Shown: positions 55,622-63,819 of the stretch, in pieces
Numbering within the stretch: position 1 is the stretch's first letter
Layout: the number at the start of each line of letters is the position of its first letter
Assembly (NCBI GenBank): GCA_945861535.1
Contig: CAMAUZ010000003.1
Coordinates: 124,001-188,000, forward strand
DNA: 64,000 nt
Origin: Akkermansia muciniphila
GTDB lineage: Bacteria; Verrucomicrobiota; Verrucomicrobiia; Limisphaerales; BJHT01
Reading direction: 5' to 3'
The notes under the pieces: generated by a model
Told to the model about the DNA's origin: nothing
What the model saw: the letters and a program-made list of their open reading frames with translations, nothing else
Database searches by the model: none
Program-made: the position numbers and the translations under genes

Positions 55622-56350
55622 CTACTGCATCACCCCGAAATCAACTTCAAACTTCTGATCTGCGCTTATCGAGAGGTTCCATGTCTTTGGATTAAAGGAG
55701 TCTTTGCTAACTTCAAATACCGACGCCGACGACACCGTAATTCCTGGATTGAGGTCACTCACAACTTTCTCAGTTAACTTCAATTCACTTGCAAAGCTCC
55801 CACTTGCACTGACGTCGTGGGAAAATTTGTTTTTTTTCGGATCGAACAGATACAATTTAGGGAAGCTAAAAAAACTAACCGGTTGTTCCGAAATATTTTT
55901 ATATCGCCATTGAACCGCGACGTAGATGCCCCCTTCAGCAGGCTTTGATTCGAGAAATCCTTCGCCCACAGTTTTTTTGATCTCCGCTTTTGTAACAGTA
56001 ATTTCAAATTTCTTTGTTTGAATCAGGTCACCGATCAAAGAATGGGATTGGGCTGATGAAGTTGGAGCAGCTCCGGAATTAACCCCTTTAACTGACACAT
56101 CAGAGGTGCCTCCTCCCGCAGAAGATTGTTCAATGTTTCTTTCCGGCAAACTGCCTCCAGCATCTCTCGACTTGGAAAAAAGAGTCAAGACCCTACCGAG
56201 AATGATAAGACCTAGAAACCCGACAGCGACCCCTTTTAGCAACCGCTTTATTAAGCCTTCTGGCTTTTTGATGACGAAACCGCATTGGGGACAAGTCGCT
56301 ACAGTGTCACTGACTGCAGCACTGCATTCCTTGCATTTGATTAATGCCAT
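55622..56350 (-). CDS. Zinc-ribbon membrane protein with a DUF4352-like exported domain
   Basis: A 242-residue protein. Residues 5-24 are a zinc ribbon with two CxxC pairs (CKECSAAV and CPQCG). One membrane helix follows (LKGVAVGFLGLIILGRVLTL, about 38-58), then a Ser/Gly-rich linker and a beta-rich domain (about 115-240) with FEITVTKAEIKKTVGEG and GGIYVAVQWRYKNISEQPVS, as in DUF4352/telokin-like domains. Base composition is distinctly lower in GC than the surrounding genes, which suggests recent transfer. Function unknown. Confidence 0.75.
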   Translation of the reverse strand: MALIKCKECSAAVSDTVATCPQCGFVIKKPEGLIKRLLKGVAVGFLGLIILGRVLTLFSKSRDAGGSLPERNIEQSSAGGGTSDVSVKGVNSGAAPTSSAQSHSLIGDLIQTKKFEITVTKAEIKKTVGEGFLESKPAEGGIYVAVQWRYKNISEQPVSFFSFPKLYLFDPKKNKFSHDVSASGSFASELKLTEKVVSDLNPGITVSSASVFEVSKDSFNPKTWNLSISADQKFEVDFGVMQ

Positions 56351-56393
56351 AAGCTATCCGGTTTCTGATTATTGCTATGTTATTTGGTTCTTT

Positions 56394-56750
56394 TTAATCG
56401 GGAGGAAGATTGAAATTGGCGGTAATTAAGCACTGATTGCCGGCAAGTTTCTGGTATTCCCGAATTGTCGCGGCAAGCCAAGGGCCACATGTTCTGTTTT
56501 TACAGTCTTGCCATTGCGGCGGACCATAATGGCCCGCCCTATTCTGTTCACCTGCATTCGCCGATTCAAATCTATCCCAGACGGACTCTGCGAATTTGTT
56601 GTTAGAGATGTGGCTCTTCTTTGTGCGTTCGGGTGTGATACAAATGCGTGAGTCTTTAACCTCAACTGTAAATCTACGTCTTCCGCCCAATGTGCTAAAC
56701 GGCCGTTGTTTTTGGGAAAGCCAATCCCAATAAGAATCGAATGCCTTCAT
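56394..56750 (-). CDS. Hypothetical protein
   Basis: A 118-residue open frame in the same AT-richer stretch as its neighbour at 55622. It begins MKAFDSYWDWLSQKQRPFST, contains beta-prone RRRFTVEVKDSRICITPERT and a C-terminal helix AATIREYQKLAGNQC. No family is recognised. Codon use fits a real gene imported together with the zinc-ribbon gene, but this is tentative. Confidence 0.5.
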   Translation of the reverse strand: MKAFDSYWDWLSQKQRPFSTLGGRRRFTVEVKDSRICITPERTKKSHISNNKFAESVWDRFESANAGEQNRAGHYGPPQWQDCKNRTCGPWLAATIREYQKLAGNQCLITANFNLPPD

Positions 56751-56786
56751 TTGATTTGCCTGTTTCTACTAAGATGAAATTCAGCG

Positions 56787-57401
56787 CTATCCACCAAACG
56801 TCACACTCACGATGTCACTCGGCTGGCCGATCTGCTGGTCGCTCAGGACGCCGTAGGCTTGGTATTCGCGGACCTCGGGGGTGCCGGGGACGGCCAGGGC
56901 GGTGTAGTCGTCGTAGGGGGAATTGGTGTCGCGGGAGACGAATTTCCACACGCTCTGGCCTTTGAGGCGGGAGTAGAGATTCACGCCGTCGGACTGGCCC
57001 TTCTTGAACTTGATTTGGACGTGGCCGGCGATGATTTCGACCTTGGTGATCTCGGCCTTGTAGGTGTTCGGGTCAAAGCCGCCGCCGGTGCCGGCAATCT
57101 TCAAGGCGGCCTCGATGGCGTTGGTACACGCCGGGTTGGCCTTCCATTGTTTGATCTCGCCGCGCAGGCCGCCGAGGGTGGTCGTCTCCTGCGCGGCCTT
57201 GGTCGCGGCGACGGCGAGCCACGCCTGCTTGGCGGTGTTGGTGGCGGTGATCTGGGCGATAAGGTCGTTGCATCAGGCCTTGATCTGCGTCACGCGCCCG
57301 GCGCTGAGGCCGAGGGTGGCGGAGTAGGTGTCAATGGTGTCGCGGAGGTTGGTGAGCCAGACGATTTTCGCGTCATCGGCGGGAGGGATGAAGTCAGCCA
57401 T
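56787..57401 (-). pseudogene. Hypothetical protein gene interrupted by TGA
   Basis: From the ATG at 57401 (MADFIPPADDAKIVWLTNLR; an ATG at 57446 is also in frame) the frame reaches QIKA and then TGA at 57273-57275, after which the same frame continues NDLIAQITATNTAKQAWLAV onward to a natural stop at 56787, about 204 codons in all. A TGG-to-TGA change would explain it. The N-terminal part is helical; the C-terminal part (VNLYSRLKGQSVWKFVSRDT, REYQAYGVLSDQQIGQPSDI) looks like a fibronectin/Ig-type beta domain. No function is recognised. Confidence 0.75.
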
Positions 57402-57446
57402 AAAGTTCCTGATGCTCTTTGTTTTGCTGTGAGGCGTTTCTGCCAT

Positions 57447-57904
57447 GTCACCACCCCCGGTGGCGAGGCAAATTTCCCTGGCGCGGTCTAAAAAGGGGCC
57501 GAATCGGCGCAAGTGGCTGATAATCAGGCAAAAATAGTTGCCCGGCTGCGTGGGCGGGGCTGGGAATTTCGCGAAATTCCCGGGATTCGTGGGACAATTC
57601 CGGGGATTTTCGGGACGATTCCGGGGAATCGCGGTGCGGCGGGCTGGATTTCCCCCTCGGTTCCCGTCCGGCGGCTGACGATTCCTCGTCGTCGTCAGAA
57701 AAATCCGCGGAAGGAAGTGACGGTGCCCCGGAATTATCCGGCGGCGGTCGGGAAGCGTGGGACAGTGGTGGGAGATTTTCTCGTGCGGCTTCGGAGTTTT
57801 CCGGTGCGGTGCCACTGGCGGCGGGCGGAACCCTTCGCCCCGGCCCTCTCCACTCATCCGATGAAGGGAGAGGGAGAAGAGACGAAAGAAACCGTGCGCC
57901 GTCC
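57447..57904. other. Intergenic stretch with short reiterated units
   Basis: No gene is called. Between about 57565 and 57640 the unit GGGAAT/CNNNCGGGGATT is repeated (TTCCCGGGATTCGTGGGACA, ATTCCGGGGATTTTCGGGAC, GATTCCGGGGAATCGCGG). A plus-strand open frame crosses it but its protein only mirrors the repeat. Confidence 0.5.
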
Positions 57905-58003
57905 GGCTGCTTTCGTCCCTGCCGGGACTCTCCGGTTCCCCGGCCACCAACCCAGCACTGAAGTGCCGGGCTATTTTCGGTCGTCCCTGCGGGGCTGCTC
58001 CCG
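57905..58003. repeat. Dispersed repeat, family R (inverted copy)
   Basis: TTCGTCCCTGCCGGGACTCT, CCCAGCACTGAAGTGCCGGG, CTATTTTCGGTCGTCCCTGC: the complement of the unit at 55078-55250 and 52944-53030. It lies about 100 bases upstream of the Spy-like gene. Confidence 0.65.
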
Positions 58004-58108
58004 CGCGCACTGATCGTGGCGAGAAACTCCGCTGCGCCCCGGCCACTTTCCCGCCGGCACTATTCGGCTGACACGGCCGGGCTGACTGCAATATTGCGGC
58101 CACATCTT

Positions 58109-58708
58109 ATGAAACTGAAAACCCTCCTCCTGTGCGGCCTGTCGCTGCTTTTCTGCCCGCCGCTGTTCGCGCAATCAGCCGCTCCCGACCCGGTCGCCGA
58201 GCAGCTTTTCACGCCTGAGTTTTTGAAGCAGCACCACGAGTCGGTGGGCCTCACGGAGGAGCAGAAGAGCTGGTTCAAAGAGACGTTCGAGAAGGTGATG
58301 GCGCGCATCGCGGAGCTGCAGCCGCAATTGCGCCAGGAGACCGAAGCCCTGGCCGCGCTGTTGAAAAAGGAGCGGCCCGACGAAGCCGCGGCGCTCGCGC
58401 AGGCGGACAAGGCGCTGAAGGTGGAGAACGAGATCAAGCGCGTGCAACTGGCCTTGCTGGTGCAGATCAAAGGCAAGCTCACGCCCGAGCAGCAGGCGAA
58501 GCTCCGCGAACTCAAAGGCCGCAGCGGTGCGATTCAGGAGAAGCTGCAGCGGGCACAGGCCATAGCAAAACAGTGGCAGGCGGACGGCAAGGACCTCACG
58601 GAAGTCGTGCAGTTAAAGGAGGAATTCGAGCGGTTGTCGCGCGAGGGGAAGGTCAAGGAAGTCGAGATGGTGCTGGACAAGGTGCTGAAAATTCTGGGCG
58701 CGAAATAG
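58109..58708 (+). CDS. Spy/CpxP-like periplasmic LTxxQ-type protein
   Basis: A 199-residue exported, all-helical protein. Signal peptide MKLKTLLLCGLSLLFCPPLF with cleavage near FAQS. The mature part has the Spy/CpxP-like layout: VGLTEEQKSWFKETFEKVMA, a long charged helix, and KLTPEQQAKLRELKGRSG, which is an LTxxQ-type motif. Family members act as periplasmic chaperones or metal-stress sensors; this one is assigned by pattern only. The ATG at 58109 directly begins the signal peptide. No sensor kinase is next to it. Confidence 0.75.
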   Translation: MKLKTLLLCGLSLLFCPPLFAQSAAPDPVAEQLFTPEFLKQHHESVGLTEEQKSWFKETFEKVMARIAELQPQLRQETEALAALLKKERPDEAAALAQADKALKVENEIKRVQLALLVQIKGKLTPEQQAKLRELKGRSGAIQEKLQRAQAIAKQWQADGKDLTEVVQLKEEFERLSREGKVKEVEMVLDKVLKILGAK

Positions 58709-58765
58709 CGGCGCGGGGCCGGGAATGCGGCCTTCAGAGCCGGTGGGAAAAGTCCACCGCAGGCC

Positions 58766-59068
58766 TGTAGCCGACGACGTGAGGAGGCGGATTCCCCCCG
58801 CGTTTCGCGTGGGTTCCATCCGCCTGCCAACGTCCGCTCCTCCATTTTTCTGGAGCCATGGACCCAGGCTGCGCTGTTTCGACGCTCGGGTTCCGCGCAA
58901 GTCGGCGGCGACAGCGGTCCGGCGAAAGCGCCGTGGCCAACCGGAATCTGAACCCCAATCCCCAAAACGGATTTGGCAAAGGAATGGAGGCAAAGGAATG
59001 AAGACAAAAAACTTCCCTGTCCCCATTCCTTTGCCTCAATTCCTTTGCCAAAAAACTCCGCTGCCCCA
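58766..59068. repeat. Repeat fragments: families D, O and J
   Basis: A family D arm (GTAGCCGACGACGTGAGGAG) at 58768, O-like text (CATCCGCCTGCCAACGTCCG) near 58819, and a family J palindrome at 58968-59068 (GGCAAAGGAATGGAGGCAAA facing CATTCCTTTGCCTCAATTCC). No gene is seen from 58709 to 59383. Confidence 0.55.
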
Positions 59069-59202
59069 CTCCCGTGCGCCCAGCGGCAACGCCCCGTTCG
59101 CCGCCAACGTCCTCCCCATCCGCCTGCCGGGTACGATGGCCCCATGCTGCACCGTTTCAGTGTTCGGGCTCTCCTCACGTCGTCGGCTATGTTTTACACG
59201 AG

Positions 59203-59369
59203 CACTTCAGGCCGCAGAACCGTAGGTCCGGCAAAGGGCGGGTGAATTTCCGGACGCTCCTTTGTTACTCACCGAAGGGAGGGCGGTGGCAGCCGTTCGG
59301 GTGGTTGGGAGCGGTCCCTGCGAGTGGACGTTTCTGCGGCCTGAAGGCCGCGCTCCGGTCGCATCCCTC
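59203..59369. mobile_element. Decayed MITE-like element, family F
   Basis: Shares with 45159-45377 the inner arm CTTCAGGCCGCAGAA, interior GTGAATTTCCGGACGCTCCT, GTTCGGGTGGTTGGGA, and the right arm TTTCTGCGGCCTGAAGGCCG CGCTCC. The outer inverted-repeat ends and flanking TA are no longer recognisable, so this is an old copy. Confidence 0.7.
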
Positions 59370-59383
59370 CCCATTGTTGCAGT

Positions 59384-60112
59384 TCAGAAACTGAACTGCG
59401 TCGGCCCGGTGACGAACTTGTTGGTGAGATTCAAGCCGTCGCGCCAATCGACGTGGCCGTCGGCGAACAGGAGGTTGGCCCCGGCCGGGACGCCGCTGCG
59501 GATGTGCGCCGGCTGCTCGGGACCGAAGCCGCCCACCGGGGTGAAGACGTAGATATTATACAGCGGCGCGCCCTGCGCGATCGTGCAATCGACGACCAGT
59601 TCGGAGTTGGCCGGGGCTTTCGTGGTGCCCAGCGTGTTGGTCACGATGAACGGAGCGAGCTGGACGTTGACGACCGCCCGCGGGACCAGCCACACGTAAC
59701 CGATGCAGCGGAAGGTGGGCAGGCCGTAGTTCCACCACAGGGAGATTTTTTCGCCCTTCACAAACGACGGGCAGTAATAGGTCTCGGTCGAGATCATCCC
59801 GTACTGCTCCATGGTGGTGGCCATCGGCACGGCGAGGTCCCACGCCCAGTTCCCCCCCGCACTGGGCCAGACCGGGAAGTTGTTGTTGAAGTCGTCCGCG
59901 TAGAGGAGGAGCGAGAGGCCGGTCTGGCGCTCGTTGTTTTTGCACTTGGCGCGGCTGGCCTGCTCCTTGGCCCGGCCCAGGGTCGGCAGCAACATGCCGG
60001 CGAGAATCCCAATGATCGCAATGACCACGAGCAGTTCGATGAGGGTGAAGGCGAGGACCGGGCGACGGCTTTGCGTGGCAGTCAGTGCCGGGGTGGGTGA
60101 GGAAGTGCTCAT
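59384..60112 (-). CDS. Type II secretion/type IV-like pseudopilin
   Basis: A 242-residue pseudopilin paralogous to that at 17246. A 20-residue leader ends PVLAF, then the signature [17 protein letters not shown] and [20 protein letters not shown]; cleavage is expected between Ala and Phe. The C-terminal region holds [16 protein letters not shown], the DGH motif of this orphan pseudopilin family. It is about 15 residues shorter than the other copy. No secretion machinery is adjacent, so it must use components encoded elsewhere. Confidence 0.9.
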   Translation of the reverse strand: MSTSSPTPALTATQSRRPVLAFTLIELLVVIAIIGILAGMLLPTLGRAKEQASRAKCKNNERQTGLSLLLYADDFNNNFPVWPSAGGNWAWDLAVPMATTMEQYGMISTETYYCPSFVKGEKISLWWNYGLPTFRCIGYVWLVPRAVVNVQLAPFIVTNTLGTTKAPANSELVVDCTIAQGAPLYNIYVFTPVGGFGPEQPAHIRSGVPAGANLLFADGHVDWRDGLNLTNKFVTGPTQFSF

Positions 60113-60328
60113 AGGTTTCGCCAGTCGTGGGATTCGGTGTCGCGTTGTGGGTAAACCTGCGTCGTGGCTGGGTCAAGCGCGATCCCGGCGCTCGCGGCCC
60201 GCAAGGCGCAATCGGAGCTTCGCGGCGGCGAGCGGGCCAAAGTGAGCAGGGCAAAGCAGACTCAGCTCCGCAACCCCCCGCTGGCCTGCCCGCTTGCCAC
60301 GTCGGCCACCGGTGCTAGAAAAAACGGC

Positions 60329-60553
60329 ATGACCTCGAAGCCCAGTTTACGTTCCGCAACCCGACCACCAACGCCGGTGCCCACCGTTCCGCCCGCCGCC
60401 GCCGATCCCGCGCCAGTGCCGGATTCGGCCACGGACCCGGCCGGCGAATATTGGAAATGGTGCCCGCGCTGCGGCCACGAACTGCACAACGAAAAGTGCA
60501 AGCTCCGCTGCCCACGCTGCCATTACTTCATGAGCTGCTCCGACTTCGACTGA
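60329..60553 (+). CDS. Small zinc-ribbon protein
   Basis: A 74-residue protein. The first half is Pro/Ala/Thr-rich and probably disordered; the second half is a compact zinc ribbon with WCPRCGHELHNEKCKLRCPR and CHYFMSCSDFD, giving at least two CxxC pairs. Short proteins with this ending occur in Planctomycetes and Verrucomicrobia. It may bind nucleic acid or protein; no role is established. The ATG at 60329 is the last one before the conserved part. Confidence 0.75.
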   Translation: MTSKPSLRSATRPPTPVPTVPPAAADPAPVPDSATDPAGEYWKWCPRCGHELHNEKCKLRCPRCHYFMSCSDFD

Positions 60554-60568
60554 TGCGGGGCGACGGAA

Positions 60569-60758
60569 GAAAGCTCCAAGGCTAAAGCTCAAAGCTCAAG
60601 GGAAGCACGCAAACCGTCCCAAGAACCAAGACAGCCTCCGGCTCGAAGCCGCGCCCGACCGCGAGCCGAAGGGCGGCCGTCTGGTCCGCCCAGCCCGCCT
60701 GCCCCGGCGCGAGCACTGGTGCTTGGACATTCCCTTGAGCTTTGAACTTTGAGCTTCG
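60569..60758. repeat. Palindromic repeat, family G
   Basis: Left arm AAAGCTCCAAGGCTAAAGCT then CAAAGCTCAAGGGAAGCAC; right arm TTCCCTTGAGCTTTGAACTT then TGAGCTTC. This copy shows the uninterrupted sequence CCAAGGCTAAAGCTC that is split by the family F element at 45159. Confidence 0.75.
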
Positions 60759-60810
60759 TTCCAGCCGCTTACGTATTGCACCCCCGTCCCGCGCTCCCTA
60801 CCATCGCGGC

Positions 60811-61098
60811 ATGGCTAAAACCAAAAAAACACCGTCCGCCGCCCCGTCACTTGTCGTCGTTCCGCCGCCGCCCGCCCCGGCTCCGGAAAAAATCCGCGCC
60901 GCCGCCGGCAAAACGCTGGCCACCAAACGGCCGCTCGATCCCCGCGAAAACCCCGCCGCGCGCGACTCCCGCGGCACCGCGACCCGCACCGAGATCCGCC
61001 GCGAATCCCCGCAGGTTACCGCTCCTCGCGCCTCCGGTCGCCGCCCCGAACGCAGCAGCCAGCCGCGCTCCAAGATTTCCAAACCCAAGGCCGGTTAG
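60811..61098 (+). CDS. Small basic low-complexity protein
   Basis: A 95-residue protein rich in Pro, Ala, Arg, Ser and Lys (MAKTKKTPSAAPSLVVVPPP at the start, SSQPRSKISKPKAG at the end) with no folded domain apparent. Net charge is strongly positive, so nucleic acid binding is conceivable. It is 33 bases upstream of metF and in the same direction. It may be a real small gene or an open frame favoured by high GC; moderate doubt remains. Confidence 0.45.
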   Translation: MAKTKKTPSAAPSLVVVPPPPAPAPEKIRAAAGKTLATKRPLDPRENPAARDSRGTATRTEIRRESPQVTAPRASGRRPERSSQPRSKISKPKAG

Positions 61099-61131
61099 TC
61101 CTCCCACCCGCAGTTCCCTCGCCTTCCGCCG

Positions 61132-62025
61132 ATGCCCATTCAATTCATCCGCGACATCCACGCGGCCCGGCGTGCCGCGGGCCGGCCCGTCATTTCCTTC
61201 GAGTTCTTTCCGCCCAAGACCGACGAGGGCGAAAAGAACCTGCTCGAGAAAACCCTCCCGGCGCTCCTCGAAATCCAGCCCGACTTTTGCTCCGTCACCT
61301 ACGGCGCGGGCGGCGGCACGCGCGAGAAAACCCTCGGCATCGTTGATCGCATCCAGCGCGCGCACGGCCTCACCGCCATGTCGCATCTCACCTGCGTGAA
61401 TGCGACGCGCGAGGAAATCCACGGCGTCGTCGAGCAGGCCCGCGCGCTCGGCATCAAGAACCTCCTCGCCCTGCGCGGCGATCCGCCCGGCGGCACCGGC
61501 GAATGGCAGCAGACCGCGGGCGGCTTCGAGTACTCCCATCAACTCGTCAGCTACCTGCGCGAACTCGGCGGCTTCAGCGTCGGCACCGCCGGCTTTCCCG
61601 AGGGCCACATCGCCTGCACCGAGGGCCGCGAAGTGGACTGGCACCGCCTCAAGGCCAAAATCGACTGCGGCGCGGACTTCGTCGTCACGCAGCTCTTTTT
61701 CGACAACGACGATTATTTCCGCTTCCGCGATTTCCTCGCCAAGCTCGGCAATCAGGCGCCGATTTTCCCCGGCATCATTCCCATTCTCAGCGCCGGTCAG
61801 ATCAAAAAATTCACCGCCCTCTGCGGCGCGGCCATTCCCGCCAAACTGTCCGGCCGCCTCGAAGCCGTGGCCCACGACGACGCCGCCGCCGTCGAGTTCG
61901 GCATCGAGTACGCCACCGAACAATGCGCCGGCCTGCTCCGCGGCGGCGCTCCCGGGCTGCATTTGTACACGCTCAACAAGGCCCACTCGACCGTCCGGGT
62001 GGTGAAAAATCTGAACCTGCACTGA
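61132..62025 (+). CDS. metF: 5,10-methylenetetrahydrofolate reductase
   Basis: FAD-containing cytosolic enzyme reducing 5,10-methylene-THF to 5-methyl-THF for methionine synthesis. The 297-residue TIM barrel is of normal length. Motifs: ISFEFFPPKTDEGEKNL with the catalytic Glu near residue 23, FCSVTYGAGGGTREKTL, HLTCVNATREEI, NLLALRGDPP, FSVGTAGFPEGH and FVVTQLFFDNDDYFRF. All main FAD- and folate-contact segments are present. A J-domain protein gene follows after 42 bases. Confidence 0.96.
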   Translation: MPIQFIRDIHAARRAAGRPVISFEFFPPKTDEGEKNLLEKTLPALLEIQPDFCSVTYGAGGGTREKTLGIVDRIQRAHGLTAMSHLTCVNATREEIHGVVEQARALGIKNLLALRGDPPGGTGEWQQTAGGFEYSHQLVSYLRELGGFSVGTAGFPEGHIACTEGREVDWHRLKAKIDCGADFVVTQLFFDNDDYFRFRDFLAKLGNQAPIFPGIIPILSAGQIKKFTALCGAAIPAKLSGRLEAVAHDDAAAVEFGIEYATEQCAGLLRGGAPGLHLYTLNKAHSTVRVVKNLNLH

Positions 62026-62067
62026 CGCGCGCCGCGCCCCCGCAGGCAGCGCGTTGTTTCTTCTCCC

Positions 62068-63240
62068 ATGCCGAAACGGCCCGCACGACCGCGTCCCTTC
62101 TACCCGCGTCCGCCCACCCCGCCGCCCGCCTTCCGGCCCGCGCCCGCGTCCGCTCACGCGCCCCGTCCGACGCGCGCCCTGATCTGGATCGACGGCGACC
62201 CGATCCGCAGCAAGGCCCGCAAAGAATACGAAAAAGCCCGCCGCGACCTCGACAAGGCGCGCGTGCAGATCGAGAAATTTCAGTCGCAAGACCTGCCGGC
62301 GTTCGGCCGTTGGATGAGCGCGACGTTCGGCCAGCAACTGACCGAGACGCGCGAAATCAGCCGCCAACTCGCGGAGCAAGGCGCGCTGCTCGCGGAGATC
62401 GACGACTACATGTTTGTGTTCGGCGTCGGCCCCGGCGAAGCATACGCGGCCGTCATGCACCATCGCGCGCATCCCGAGGAAGCCCCGCCCCAACCGCCCC
62501 CGCGCAGCGGTCCCGGCGGCCCCCGCGACCCGGGCGGCCCCGGCAGTTTCATGGACGACGACGACGAGGATGAGTCCGAGGCCGATCCCGACTTCGATCC
62601 GCGGTCCGATGAAGCGATTTACGAGAAGTTCGCCAAAGCCTTTGAACAAGCCTTCGGCCAGGCGCCACCGCCCGAATTCCGCCCGCCCGGCCCACCCCCC
62701 AAGCGCACCAAAACCGCCAGCGTCAAAGACCTCTACCGCGCTCTCGTCCGCAAGCTGCACCCCGACACGCAGGCCACGATGACGCCGCAGAAACTCGAGT
62801 GGTGGCACGAGGTGCAGGAAGCCTACGCCGACAACGACGCCGAGCGCCTCGAGGTCATCCTCAACCTCATCGAAATGTCCGAGGGCGAACCCACCGCGCA
62901 GACCAGCGTCTCGCTGCTCCGGCGCATCATCGCCCGCCTCAAGGTCAGCCTGCGCGAAATCAAACGTGAAGTCACCGCGCGCAAGCACGACCCCGCGTGG
63001 AATTTCACCACCCGCGGTGATCGCGACGTCCTGGCCGCCCGCGTCCAGCGCGAACTCGCCGTGCAGCTCGAACACCTGCACCGCGCCTACGCCGCCGACG
63101 AAACCATCCTCCGCCGCTTCGCCGCCGACGCCCGCCGCCACACCGAGCGACTCGAGGCCCGCGCCAAGAAACCCGCGCCCAAACGCCCGCCGCCCCCGGG
63201 ACCGAAGCGACCGCCCGGCCAGAACGAATTCTATTTCTAG
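62068..63240 (+). CDS. J-domain (DnaJ-like) protein
   Basis: A 390-residue protein with a Pro/Arg-rich start, a coiled-coil-like helical part (KARKEYEKARRDLDKARVQI, about residues 50-105), an acidic linker (DDDDEDESEADPDFD) and a J domain with VKDLYRALVRKLHPDTQ (HPD near residue 230), followed by WWHEVQEAYADNDAERLEVI, and a helical, basic C-terminus. J domains stimulate Hsp70 ATPase; there is no zinc-finger or Gly/Phe region as in full DnaJ, so it is a specialised co-chaperone. Partner unknown. Confidence 0.8.
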   Translation: MPKRPARPRPFYPRPPTPPPAFRPAPASAHAPRPTRALIWIDGDPIRSKARKEYEKARRDLDKARVQIEKFQSQDLPAFGRWMSATFGQQLTETREISRQLAEQGALLAEIDDYMFVFGVGPGEAYAAVMHHRAHPEEAPPQPPPRSGPGGPRDPGGPGSFMDDDDEDESEADPDFDPRSDEAIYEKFAKAFEQAFGQAPPPEFRPPGPPPKRTKTASVKDLYRALVRKLHPDTQATMTPQKLEWWHEVQEAYADNDAERLEVILNLIEMSEGEPTAQTSVSLLRRIIARLKVSLREIKREVTARKHDPAWNFTTRGDRDVLAARVQRELAVQLEHLHRAYAADETILRRFAADARRHTERLEARAKKPAPKRPPPPGPKRPPGQNEFYF

Positions 63241-63459
63241 CCCGCCTTTCCGCCGCGGGCGCGACCGGGCGAGCCAGCGGAGATTTCCCCCAAAACTCAC
63301 CACCGGGACTGGGGTTTCTGGACAGATAATGCTGCCCGCGCCCGCCGCCGCCATCGCAACTGGTCGGCGAGGTCACGGAGAAGTCGGAATCGTCGGAACG
63401 GTTGCCGCTGCTGCTCGACCCTGATCTTCCTGCGCGAGCGAATCTCCCCGCCGGCCTGC

Positions 63460-63819
63460 TCACCAGCGGTTCAGTAATTCCAGCCGGTCGAACATGATCG
63501 TGCTGTCGATGTCAGCCCGCAGACGCAGGATTCGTCGCAGCATCTCCCCGACCGGAAGCCGTTGCTGCTCCGCGATCACAATTCCCGAGTGGTGTCGGCC
63601 GGCCGCCAACCAGGTCGCGTACAGGCGGCAAAAGTCAGCGGCGTTGCAGGTGAGGAGCACTCGTCCTTTCCGGGCGGCCCATTGGAGCTGCGTTTCATCA
63701 TCCACGTCGATCAAACCAGCCTCGCTGCTGGTAGTGAGATCCACACCCCGATCGCGCAATGCCCGGATGAGCGCGTCGGCTTCGGCGTCCTCGTCGAGAT
63801 GGAACCGGAGCAGGCTCAC
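63460..63819 (-). CDS. DUF5615 PIN-like toxin family protein
   Basis: A 119-residue protein starting at the GTG at 63819 that overlaps the stop of the upstream DUF433 gene (GTGA). The N-terminal FHLDEDAEADALIRALRDRG and VDLTTSSEAGLIDVDDETQL supply the clustered acidic residues of the DUF5615 (Mut7-C/PIN-like) nuclease fold, followed by VLLTCNAADFCRL. DUF5615 and DUF433 are commonly paired as putative toxin and antitoxin. Confidence 0.85.
   Translation of the reverse strand: MSLLRFHLDEDAEADALIRALRDRGVDLTTSSEAGLIDVDDETQLQWAARKGRVLLTCNAADFCRLYATWLAAGRHHSGIVIAEQQRLPVGEMLRRILRLRADIDSTIMFDRLELLNRW

Noticed and set aside
53354-57275. Stop-codon reassignment or selenocysteine insertion explaining internal stops
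   Set aside because: Three different stop codons (TAA, TAG, TGA) are involved and the same codons end normal genes all over the window; no SECIS-like hairpin is evident after the TGA.
57513-58013. Plus-strand open frame of 166 codons
   Set aside because: The protein simply reflects the reiterated DNA units and a family R repeat; no start signal or family.
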